From Halorussus vallis (GTDB lineage Archaea > Halobacteriota > Halobacteria > Halobacteriales > Haladaptataceae): DNA of 64,000 nt. Made by a program: the position numbers and the translations under genes. The DNA is taken from positions 930,001-994,000 of the forward strand of contig NZ_CP100000.1 in the NCBI RefSeq assembly GCF_024138165.1, in the 5' to 3' direction. The stretch's first letter is position 1. Every line of letters starts with the position of its first letter. Below, piece by piece: positions 50,449 to 58,369 of the stretch. Under the pieces are notes generated by a model. It saw only the letters and a list, made by a program, of their open reading frames with translations, did not search any database and was not told the origin of the DNA.

Positions 50449-50992
50449 ACGGTACGCTAATCCCCGCCAGTTAAAAGAAGTTATCCACCCACCTTTTGCT
50501 GCGCTCAGCGATGCGGCGAAGCCGCATCGCTTCGCTGGCAAAATCTGGACCAAAACCGCGGTGTCTCCGAAAATCGGAGATTTTCGGGATGACGAGAGAG
50601 CTTCGCTCTCTCGAACCACTCCTTCCACCCGGCCTCCGGCCGGGCGTCGGTCCGCGCCGCGTCCGCTCGCTCACTCCGTTCGCTCACGGCGGGAGACGGT
50701 GTACTACCGCACGAGGTCGATGGAGCTACGCGAGTGTGAGTTCGGGTTCGCGCATACTCTACTTCGGTCTGGCGCGCGCTGGCGGTTGCGACGGCGGTCC
50801 GCAGGGCGCGAAGCGCCCGCACGAGTGCAAGGGCGGAAATCGCACCAGCAGTATTAGATGCGACTGCGCCGAGACGCACCGCGTCTCGGCGCAGTCGCGT
50901 GTCCTTTTTTGGTCCAGATTTTTTCGAGGAGAGGTGGCTGACGCGCCGCAGGCGCGTCAGCGACCCGACGAAGAAAAAAGGTGGAGGAGGAG
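50449..50992. repeat. Hairpin-rich intergenic unit with inverted 16-bp ends
   Basis: This 544-bp gene-free stretch holds seven perfect stem-loops with 3-nt loops: 50507-50531, 50567-50587, 50593-50613, 50628-50644, 50804-50818, 50860-50898 (18-bp arms) and 50937-50961. AAAATCTGGACCAAAA at 50540-50555 recurs inverted at 50907-50922. Outside each copy lie another hairpin and then CCACCTTTT in mirror orientation (left from about 50489, right near 50976-50984). I interpret it as a mobile or structured non-coding element upstream of SBDS; it contains no coding frame. Confidence 0.8.
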
Positions 50993-51442
50993 TTACTCCT
51001 CTTTCGGCGCGAACTGGACCATCGTCAGGTCCCGGTCGAGCATGCAGTGGTCGTGGGGCGGGTCGCCCAGAATCTCGGTGATCCGGTAGTCCTCGTCGAA
51101 CTCCGCGCCGGTGGGTTCGCAGAGGCCGTGGCTCGGGCACTCGGTGTGGGGACACGGGCCGTCGAGTTTCGCCTTGCTCCCGGCGTAGGCGTTCTTCGCG
51201 GGGACGTTCGCCTTCGCCCCGACCGGTTCGACCTCGACTGCCGTGACTCCGTCGTCGTGGACGTTACAGTCGAGGGTCTGGGCGCCCTCGCGCACGTCCG
51301 AGACTTGGTAGCGCACACCCTCCGAGAGATTGAGACACTGGTCGCGATACGGACAGCCGTCACAGGCCGAGGCGGCCCCGCGGTAGACGAACTCCTCTCC
51401 CGTTTCGGCGAGGCGGGTTCCGACGAGCGTGATGGTGGACAT
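50993..51442 (-). CDS. UPF0179-family cysteine-rich protein
   Basis: The 149-residue protein (MSTITLVGTRLAETGEEFVYRGAASACDGCPYRDQCLNLSEGVRYQVSDVREGAQTLDCNVHDDGVTAVEVEP) matches the archaeal UPF0179 family. Conserved cysteines CDGCPYRDQC and CPHTECPSHGLC probably bind an iron-sulfur cluster or zinc; the activity is unknown. The ATG at 51442 is the family start. It may be co-transcribed with the DUF5820 gene upstream, 25 bp away. Confidence 0.93.
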   Translation of the reverse strand: MSTITLVGTRLAETGEEFVYRGAASACDGCPYRDQCLNLSEGVRYQVSDVREGAQTLDCNVHDDGVTAVEVEPVGAKANVPAKNAYAGSKAKLDGPCPHTECPSHGLCEPTGAEFDEDYRITEILGDPPHDHCMLDRDLTMVQFAPKEE

Positions 51443-51467
51443 GCGGGGTTCTATGGAAGCCGGTCGG

Positions 51468-51938
51468 TTAAGCGTCTCGCCCCGCCTGGTCGTCGTCGAC
51501 GCTCCCGTCGCCGCGGTCGGTTTCGTCGACGTCGCTTCCCGCATCGCCCGCGCCGCGGCCGGTCAGTTCGTCCAGTCTGTCGAGGTACGCGTCCCGAGGC
51601 ACCTGGTAGGCCCCGCGGTAGTCCAGTTCACCGCGCGCGAACGACGCGGCCAGTTCGCGGGCCGCCTCCACCGCCGCCTCCCGGGAGTCGTAGGTCCGCG
51701 GGCCGGTGAGTTGGACCTCGGGTTCGAGGAAGAACTCCACGCGCCAGACGTCCGGCGTGCCGATCTCGGCCTCGCCCACCGGTCGGTTCGGCGCGCCCGC
51801 GGCGACGTACAGCGTCGGCAGGCACGCCGCGGGGTAACGGTCGGCGTCGAACACGTCGGGGCGGTAGGCGAGGATTCGTCGCCCGCCCGGTTCGTCGTTC
51901 CAGACGGTCCACCCCTCCGGTAGTTCCTCGTCGGTCAT
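51468..51938 (-). CDS. Haloarchaeal DUF5820-like protein
   Basis: The 156-residue protein (MTDEELPEGWTVWNDEPGGRRILAYRPDVFDADRYPAACLPTLYVAAGAPNRPVGEAEIGTPDVWRVEFFLEPEVQL) belongs to a conserved haloarchaeal family, DUF5820 from memory. It looks like a small alpha/beta protein with YRGAYQVPRDAYLDRLDELTGRGAG before an acidic tail. No function is known. It precedes UPF0179 on the minus strand. Confidence 0.85.
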   Translation of the reverse strand: MTDEELPEGWTVWNDEPGGRRILAYRPDVFDADRYPAACLPTLYVAAGAPNRPVGEAEIGTPDVWRVEFFLEPEVQLTGPRTYDSREAAVEAARELAASFARGELDYRGAYQVPRDAYLDRLDELTGRGAGDAGSDVDETDRGDGSVDDDQAGRDA

Positions 51939-52620
51939 ACCCGCCGATTGGGGCGTTCGCGGGAAGGGTTTGCCGGTCGAGGGTCGCCGGGTCGACCGCG
52001 TCCGGACCGGTCGCGACCGGTCCGGACGCGGCCAGAATCCGCCGGCGGCGGTACGAACCTGCTGTGCGGTCGGGCGGCGACGGTCGATTCGGGCCGACGG
52101 CCACCGCCTATTTAAATGGCTCGTGCATTGAACTGTGCTACCGAAACGCGCGCACCGGCGACGTCCATCACTCGTCGCAGTAACCGGGGTTCAATAGAAT
52201 AATATCATACTATAAGTCGTGCGAATCGGGCCAACAGTTATATATCGACTCATCCCATGTATTAAATAGTATCGGTGGTAGCGGCCCACGCGGTACGAGG
52301 TAACGTACACCATTCACCCGTTTGCCCTCGGTTGGTCCCGTCGTTCGTCGCCGTGACGTCGCCGCGAGCGGGGTGTGGGATGGCACGCACATGATAAGCC
52401 AGAAACGGAGCGCCCTGCCGGTGGGCAGGGCCGAACAGCGGTCCCGAAGTGGGGAGTGGCAGCGTCTGTACGACGCGGACGACGAGCGGCAGGTCCCCGC
52501 GTCGACCGCCGGAGCGTCGTGTGCTTCCGTCCACCGAATACTCCGACCCTCGGATTCGATCCGACGGGTCTGCCATCCGCGTTCTCTCCCGCCTGCCCCA
52601 ACGAAACAACACGTGATACA
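51939..52620. promoter_or_regulatory. Long gene-free leader upstream of prkA1
   Basis: This 682-bp stretch contains a perfect palindrome (51996-52031). It is followed by a strongly AT-rich zone (52193-52275) with several TATA-like boxes, such as TTATATAT near 52239 and AATAATATC at 52199-52207, then about 340 bp of GC-richer DNA to the ATG. No coding frame is convincing. A long 5' leader for the prkA operon is likely and could carry regulation. Confidence 0.6.
51996..52031. repeat. Perfect 36-bp palindrome, no spacer
   Basis: The left arm CCGCGTCCGGACCGGTCG is followed directly by its exact reverse complement. It lies upstream of the DUF5820 gene and is centred on CGCG like most of the spacer-free palindromes. 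Confidence 0.92.
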
Positions 52621-54684
52621 ATGAGCGAAACACTGGAAGAACTCAGCCAACGGTATCAGGAATCGATGCCAGAAGACCTCCGCGAAACCAAGTCCTTCGA
52701 CTGGTACCTGGAGGAGGTGTACGCCGACCCGAAGGTCGCGCGCAACGCCCACCAGCGCGTCGCGGACATGTTCGACTACTACGGCACCGAGTACGACGAG
52801 GAGGCCGGCATGGTCGAGTACCGCCTCGCCTCGGAGGACCCCCTCCACGACGGCGAGAACACCTTCTACGGCCGCGAGATCCACCGGGCGATGCACGAAT
52901 TCGTCAACAAGGTCAAGTCCGGCGCGCGCGGCCTCGGCCCCGAGAAGCGCATCAAACTCCTGCTGGGTCCGGTCGGCTCCGGTAAGTCCGACTTCGACCG
53001 GCAGGTTCGCAAGTACTTCGAGGACTACACCCTCCGGGAGGAGGGCCGGATGTACACCTTCCGGTGGACGAACCTCTGCGACGTCATCCACGACCAGGAC
53101 CCCGCCGACGACACGGTCCGGTCGCCGATGAACCAGGACCCGCTCGTGCTCCTCCCGCTCGAACAGCGACAGCGGGTCATCGACGACCTGAACGAGGTGC
53201 TCGACGCGCCCTACACCATCCGGAACGAGCAGGCGCTCGACCCCGCCTCGGAGTTCTACATGGACGAACTGCTGGCGTACTACGACGACGACCTCCAGCA
53301 GGTGCTGGAGAACCACGTCGAGGTCATCCGGCTCACCGCCGACGAGAACAAGCGCCAGTGCGTCGAGACGTTCGAGCCCAAGGACAAGAAGAACCAGGAC
53401 GAAACCGAGTTGACGGGCGACGTCAACTACAGTAAAATCGCCATCTACGGCGAGTCCGACCCGCGTGCGTTCGACTACTCGGGGGCGTTCTGTAACGCCA
53501 ACCGCGGCATCTTCTCGGGCGAGGAGCTGTTGAAGCTCCAGCGGGAGTTCCTCTACGACTTCCTGCACGCCACCCAGGAACAGACCATCAAGCCGAAGAA
53601 CAACCCCCGCATCGACATCGACCAGGTCATCGTCGGCCGGACGAACATGCCCGAGTACCGCGACAAGAAGGGCGACGAGAAGATGGAGGCGTTCAACGAC
53701 CGCACCAAGCGCATCGACTTCCCGTACGTCCTCGAGTACGAGGAGGAAGCCGACATCTACCGGAAGATGATGGGCAACGCCGACGTGCCCGACATCCACA
53801 TCGAACCCCACACCCTGGAGATGGCCGGCCTGTTCGGCGTGCTGACCCGCATCGAGGAACCGGACACCGAGACGGTCGACCTGATGCAGAAGGTCAAAGC
53901 CTACAACGGCGAAACCGAGGACGTCGACGACATCGACACCAAGAAGCTCCGCGAGGAGGGCGAGGAGAAGGCCGAGATCGGCGAGGGCATGGAGGGCGTC
54001 TCCGCCCGGTTCATCGGCGACGAGATCGCCGAGGCCATCATGAACTCCACCCACCGCGAGCGCGGGTTCCTCAGCCCGCTGTCGGTGTTCAACCACTTCG
54101 AGGAGAACCTCGAGAACCACGGCTCGATTCCCGAGGAGAACTTCGAGACGTACTACCGCTACCTCGAGATGGTCCGCGAGGAGTACAAGGACCGCGCCAT
54201 CGAGGACGTCCGCCACGCGCTGGCCTACGACATCGAGGAGATCCAGCGCCAGGGCGAGAAGTACATGGACCACGTCATGGCGTACATCGACGACGACACC
54301 GTCGAGGACGAACTCACCGGCCGCGAACAGGAACCCGACGAGAGCTTCCTCCGGGCGGTCGAGGAGAAACTCGACATCCCGCGCGACCGGAAGAACGACT
54401 TCCGCCAGGAAGTGAGCAACTGGGTCTCCCGTCGCGCCCGCGAGGGGTCGCCGTTCGACCCGCAGGACAACGAGCGCCTGCGCCGCGCCCTCGAGCGCAA
54501 GCTCTGGGAGGACAAGAAGCACAACATCAACTTCTCGGCGCTGGTGTCGGCCAACGAGATGGACGACGACGAGCAGAACGCCTGGATAGACGCGCTGATG
54601 GACCAGGGCTACTCGCGCGATGGCGCCAAGGAGGTGCTCGAGTTCGCCGGAGCCGAGGTCGCTCGCGCGGAGATGGAGGACTGA
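52621..54684 (+). CDS. prkA1: PrkA-family serine/threonine kinase or AAA protein, copy 1
   Basis: The 687-residue protein is a PrkA/YeaG homologue. The N-terminal AAA half has Walker A GPVGSGKS at residues 116-123 and continues FDRQVRKYFEDYTLREEGRMYTFRW. SGAFCNANRGIFSGEELLKLQREFLYDFLHATQEQTIK is the conserved AAA sensor region. The C-terminal PrkA domain (about 440-680) contains DHVMAYIDDDTVEDELTGREQEPDESFLRAVEEKLDIP. In bacteria PrkA/YeaG with YeaH and SpoVR acts in starvation and sporulation. The ATG at 52621 is chosen because homology starts there; the frame is open upstream but is probably leader. It heads a four-gene operon. Confidence 0.93.
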   Translation: MSETLEELSQRYQESMPEDLRETKSFDWYLEEVYADPKVARNAHQRVADMFDYYGTEYDEEAGMVEYRLASEDPLHDGENTFYGREIHRAMHEFVNKVKSGARGLGPEKRIKLLLGPVGSGKSDFDRQVRKYFEDYTLREEGRMYTFRWTNLCDVIHDQDPADDTVRSPMNQDPLVLLPLEQRQRVIDDLNEVLDAPYTIRNEQALDPASEFYMDELLAYYDDDLQQVLENHVEVIRLTADENKRQCVETFEPKDKKNQDETELTGDVNYSKIAIYGESDPRAFDYSGAFCNANRGIFSGEELLKLQREFLYDFLHATQEQTIKPKNNPRIDIDQVIVGRTNMPEYRDKKGDEKMEAFNDRTKRIDFPYVLEYEEEADIYRKMMGNADVPDIHIEPHTLEMAGLFGVLTRIEEPDTETVDLMQKVKAYNGETEDVDDIDTKKLREEGEEKAEIGEGMEGVSARFIGDEIAEAIMNSTHRERGFLSPLSVFNHFEENLENHGSIPEENFETYYRYLEMVREEYKDRAIEDVRHALAYDIEEIQRQGEKYMDHVMAYIDDDTVEDELTGREQEPDESFLRAVEEKLDIPRDRKNDFRQEVSNWVSRRAREGSPFDPQDNERLRRALERKLWEDKKHNINFSALVSANEMDDDEQNAWIDALMDQGYSRDGAKEVLEFAGAEVARAEMED

Positions 54685-54686
54685 CC

Positions 54687-56981
54687 GTGTCGAGCGGCCG
54701 CGACTTCATCGAACGGGCCGACCGGGAACTCCGGGAGACGTACGAGGAGCCGATGAGCCTCGGGGAGTACGTCGAGGCTGCGTTCGAGAACCCGACCGTC
54801 GCCTCCCACGCCAGCAAGTACCTGCTTTCGGCCATCGAGTCGATGGGCACCCGCACCGTGGTCGAGGAGGGCGAAGAGAAGGAGCGCTACCGCTTCTTCG
54901 ACGACCCCGCCAACGACGGTGAACACGCCATCCTCGGCAACACCGAGGTGCTCAACGCGTTCGTCGACGACCTGCGCTCTATCGCCGCCGAGCGCGGCAA
55001 GGGCGAGAAGATAATCTGGTTCGACGGGCCGACCGCGACCGGCAAGTCCGAACTCAAGCGGTGTCTGGTGAACGGACTCCGCGAGTTCTCGAAGACCGAG
55101 GAAGGACGCCGGTACACCGTCGAGTGGAACATCGCCACCGCGACCGACGCCCGGGGACTCTCCTACGGCGAGGACCCCGCGGCCGCCGACGAGGAGAACT
55201 GGTTCCCGAGTCCCGTCCAGGCCAACCCGCTGACGGTGTTCCCGCCGGCGGTCCGCGAGGACCTGCTGGCCGAACTCAACGAGGGAACCGACGACCACAT
55301 CGACCTCCGGGTCGAGGGGAAACTCGACCCGTTCAGCCGCGAGGCCTACGACTACCTCGAAGAGCAGTACCGGCGCAACGGCGAGGACGACCTGTTCAGC
55401 GCCATCACCGACCCGACGCACCTGCGCGTGAAGAACTACGTCGTGGACATCGGGAAGGGTATCGGCGTCCTCCACTCGGAGGACGCCGGCCCGCCCAAGG
55501 AGCGACTCGTCGGGTCGTGGATGCGCGGGATGCTCCAGGAACTCGACTCGCGCGGGCGGAAGAACCCCCAGGCGTTCAGCTACGACGGTGTGCTCTCGCA
55601 GGGCAACGGCCTGCTGACCATCGTCGAGGACGCCGCCCAGCACGCCGACCTGCTCCAGAAACTGCTGAACGTCCCCGACGAGCAGACGGTGAAACTCGAC
55701 AAGGGAATCGGGATGGACATCGACACCCAGTTGGTCATCATCTCGAACCCCGACCTCGAAGCCCAACTCAACCAGCACTCGGAGGCCGGCGGCCAGGACC
55801 CGCTGAAGGCGCTCAAGCGGCGACTCGACCGCAGACACTTCAAGTACCTCACCAACCTGAGCCTCGAAGCGGAACTCATCCGCCGGGAGCTGACCAACGA
55901 AACCGACGTCTGGAAGGCCGACAGCTACGACGAACTGGAGGCGCTCATCCGCGAACCGCTGACGGTGCGGGTGCGCAACGACGAGGACGGCGACGGGGTC
56001 GCCGAGCGCGAGGTCGCGCCGCACGCCGTCGAGGCCGCGGCGCTCTACAGCGTCGTCTCGCGACTCGACGGCGACGACGTGCCCGCGGGCCTCGACCTCG
56101 TGGACAAGGCGATGCTGTTCGACCGGGGCTACCTGCTCGACGGCGACGACCGCCTCGACAAGGAGGACTTCGAGTTCTCCGACGACGGCGACGACGGCGA
56201 CCAGGGCATCCCGGTCACCTACACCCGCGACACCATCGCGGACCTGCTGAACGAGGAGAGCGAGCGCGCCCACCCCGAACACGACGTCGAGTCGGTCATC
56301 ATGCCCCGGGACATCCTCAACGCGATGGCGGGCGGGCTCTCGGGCGCGCCCGTCTTCTCGACGGCCGAGCGCACCGAGTACGAGAACCGGCTGGTGCCGG
56401 TGAAGAACTACGTCTTCCAGCGCCAGGAGGAGGACGTCCTCGACGCGATGATGCGCGACAAGCGCGTCGACGAGGAAACCGTCGAGGAGTACATCGAGCA
56501 CGTCTACGCGTGGGCGACCGACGAGGAGGTCCAGAACGAGCGGGGCGAGCGCATCGAACCGGACGCGCTCAAAATGAAGGTGTTCGAAACCGAGCACCTC
56601 GGGCGGTTCTCGCCCGAGAGCTACGGTGACGCCCACGAACCCGCGCCGGCGGTCGAGGAGTTCCGGCACAACAAGGTCATCACCGCGCTGAACCGCCACG
56701 CCTGGGAGAACCGCACCGACGACTTCGAGGTCAGCGATATCGACCCCAAGGAGATTCCCATCATCAAGACGGTACTCGCGAGTTACGACTGGGACGACGT
56801 GCGCCGGGTGTACGAGGACTTCGACCCCAACCAGTGGTCGGACCCGCCGAGCAACACCGAGACGGACGCCGTCAAGGAGGAGACGATAGCGAATATGGTC
56901 GAGATGTTCGGCTACACCGAGGCGTCGGCCGAACTGACCAGCCAACACGTCATGAGCCAGGTGAGCTACAAATGGGACTGA
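54687..56981 (+). CDS. prkA2: PrkA-family protein, divergent copy 2
   Basis: The 764-residue protein is a divergent paralogue of the upstream gene. It keeps Walker A GPTATGKS (residues 114-121) and the AAA core SYDGVLSQGNGLLTIVEDAAQHADLLQKLLNVPDEQ. The middle has ALKRRLDRRHFKYLTNLSLEAELIRREL, and the end has EFRHNKVITALNRHAWENRTDDFEVSDIDPKEIPIIKTVLASYDWDDVRRVYEDFDPNQW, with a PrkA-type C-terminal domain. It starts with GTG 54687, two bases after the prkA1 stop. The last codons (KWD, stop) coincide with a 10-bp direct repeat that reappears at the next gene's start. Confidence 0.9.
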   Translation: MSSGRDFIERADRELRETYEEPMSLGEYVEAAFENPTVASHASKYLLSAIESMGTRTVVEEGEEKERYRFFDDPANDGEHAILGNTEVLNAFVDDLRSIAAERGKGEKIIWFDGPTATGKSELKRCLVNGLREFSKTEEGRRYTVEWNIATATDARGLSYGEDPAAADEENWFPSPVQANPLTVFPPAVREDLLAELNEGTDDHIDLRVEGKLDPFSREAYDYLEEQYRRNGEDDLFSAITDPTHLRVKNYVVDIGKGIGVLHSEDAGPPKERLVGSWMRGMLQELDSRGRKNPQAFSYDGVLSQGNGLLTIVEDAAQHADLLQKLLNVPDEQTVKLDKGIGMDIDTQLVIISNPDLEAQLNQHSEAGGQDPLKALKRRLDRRHFKYLTNLSLEAELIRRELTNETDVWKADSYDELEALIREPLTVRVRNDEDGDGVAEREVAPHAVEAAALYSVVSRLDGDDVPAGLDLVDKAMLFDRGYLLDGDDRLDKEDFEFSDDGDDGDQGIPVTYTRDTIADLLNEESERAHPEHDVESVIMPRDILNAMAGGLSGAPVFSTAERTEYENRLVPVKNYVFQRQEEDVLDAMMRDKRVDEETVEEYIEHVYAWATDEEVQNERGERIEPDALKMKVFETEHLGRFSPESYGDAHEPAPAVEEFRHNKVITALNRHAWENRTDDFEVSDIDPKEIPIIKTVLASYDWDDVRRVYEDFDPNQWSDPPSNTETDAVKEETIANMVEMFGYTEASAELTSQHVMSQVSYKWD

Positions 56982-57067
56982 ACGGAACGATGCCCGGAGA
57001 ACGGCCGCGCGGACCGCCCGCGGGCGGTCCGCGCGGCGTCGAGCGAGGTGAACCGAGATGGGACTGA
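56972..57067. repeat. Palindromic insertion with 10-bp direct repeats between prkA2 and yhbH
   Basis: ATGGGACTGA occurs at 56972-56981, where it contains the prkA2 stop, and again at 57058-57067, where it is the start of yhbH. Between them are 76 bp with a perfect 34-bp palindrome at 57004-57037 (left arm GCCGCGCGGACCGCCCG). Removing one repeat and the insert would restore a 10-bp gene overlap. Confidence 0.85.
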
Positions 57068-58368
57068 GAGAGGACCTCGAACGCTACCGCGAGGTGGGCG
57101 AGGCCAAGCGGCAGGACCTCGCCGACTTCATCCAGTACGGCGACCTGGGCCAGAGCCTGCCGAACGAGATCAACATCCCGATCAAGATCGTCGACCTGCC
57201 GGAGTTCGCCTACGACCGCCTCGACAAGGGTGGCATCGGCCAGGGCGAACCCGACGTGGGCGACCCCGTGGGCCAGCCACAGCCTCAGCCGGGCGACGAC
57301 GGCGACGAGAGCGACGAACCTGGCGAGGAGGGCGGCGAGCACGACTACTACGAGATGGACCCCGAGGAGTTCGCCCAGGAACTCGACGACGAACTCGGCC
57401 TCGACCTCGAACCCAAAGGCAAGGAGGTCATCGAGGAGAAGGAGGGCGACTTCACCGACATGACCCGGTCGGGCCCCAACAGCACGCTCGACTTCGAGCG
57501 GATGTTCAAGGAAGGGTTGAAGCGTAAGCTGGCGATGGACTTCGACCCCGACTTCGTGAAGGAGGCGCTGAAGATCGACGGCTGGGGGCCCGACAGGGCG
57601 TTCGCGTGGGCCCGCGAGAACAACATCAACGTCTCGAAGCACTGGCTCGACGAGCAGTACGACGCGATTCCCGCCGGCGAGCGCACAAAGTGGTCGAGCC
57701 TCGAGGAGATGAAGGAGAACACCCGCCACCGGAGCGCCGCCCAGAAGATAAAGGAGGAGGGCATCCGCCACGTCCCCTTCCGGCGGGAGGACGAGCGCTA
57801 CCGCTACCCCGAGATCATCGAGGAGCGCGAGAAGAACGTCGTGGTCGTCAACATCCGCGACGTCTCCGGGTCGATGCGCGAGAAGAAGCGCGAACTGGTC
57901 GAGCGGACGTTCACGCCGCTCGACTGGTACCTGACGGGCAAGTACGACCACGCCGAGTTCGTCTACATCGCCCACGACGCCGAGGCTTGGGAGGTCGAGC
58001 GCGAGGAGTTCTTCGGCATCCGGTCGGGCGGCGGGACCAAGATCTCCTCGGCGTACGAACTCGCCAAGGCGGTCCTCGAAGAGCGCTACCCGTGGACCGA
58101 CTGGAACCGCTACGTGTTCGCCGCGGGCGACAGCGAGAACTCCCGCAACGACACGAGTGAGAACGTCGTCCCGCTGATGGAGGAGATTCCCGCGAACCTC
58201 CACGCCTACGTGGAGACTCAGCCCGACGGGAAGGCCATCAACGCGACCCACGCCGAGGAGGTCGAAGAGCACTTCGGCGACTCGAACGAGGTGGCGGTCA
58301 GCTACGTCAACGGTCCCGAGGACGTGACAGACGCCATCTACGAGATACTCAGCACGGAGGCCGAATAG
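57058..58368 (+). CDS. yhbH: DUF444 (YeaH/YhbH) von Willebrand A protein
   Basis: The 436-residue protein matches the UPF0229/DUF444 family. The central region has [62 protein letters not shown]. The vWA-like domain has the metal-site motif DVSGS (Asp268) in [24 protein letters not shown], and later [22 protein letters not shown]. In bacteria its partner is the PrkA/YeaG kinase and the pair acts with SpoVR/YcgB. The start ATG 57058 ([31 protein letters not shown]) sits in the right-hand direct repeat. It follows prkA2 and precedes spoVR by one base. Confidence 0.93.
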   Translation: MGLREDLERYREVGEAKRQDLADFIQYGDLGQSLPNEINIPIKIVDLPEFAYDRLDKGGIGQGEPDVGDPVGQPQPQPGDDGDESDEPGEEGGEHDYYEMDPEEFAQELDDELGLDLEPKGKEVIEEKEGDFTDMTRSGPNSTLDFERMFKEGLKRKLAMDFDPDFVKEALKIDGWGPDRAFAWARENNINVSKHWLDEQYDAIPAGERTKWSSLEEMKENTRHRSAAQKIKEEGIRHVPFRREDERYRYPEIIEEREKNVVVVNIRDVSGSMREKKRELVERTFTPLDWYLTGKYDHAEFVYIAHDAEAWEVEREEFFGIRSGGGTKISSAYELAKAVLEERYPWTDWNRYVFAAGDSENSRNDTSENVVPLMEEIPANLHAYVETQPDGKAINATHAEEVEEHFGDSNEVAVSYVNGPEDVTDAIYEILSTEAE

Positions 58369-58369
58369 C

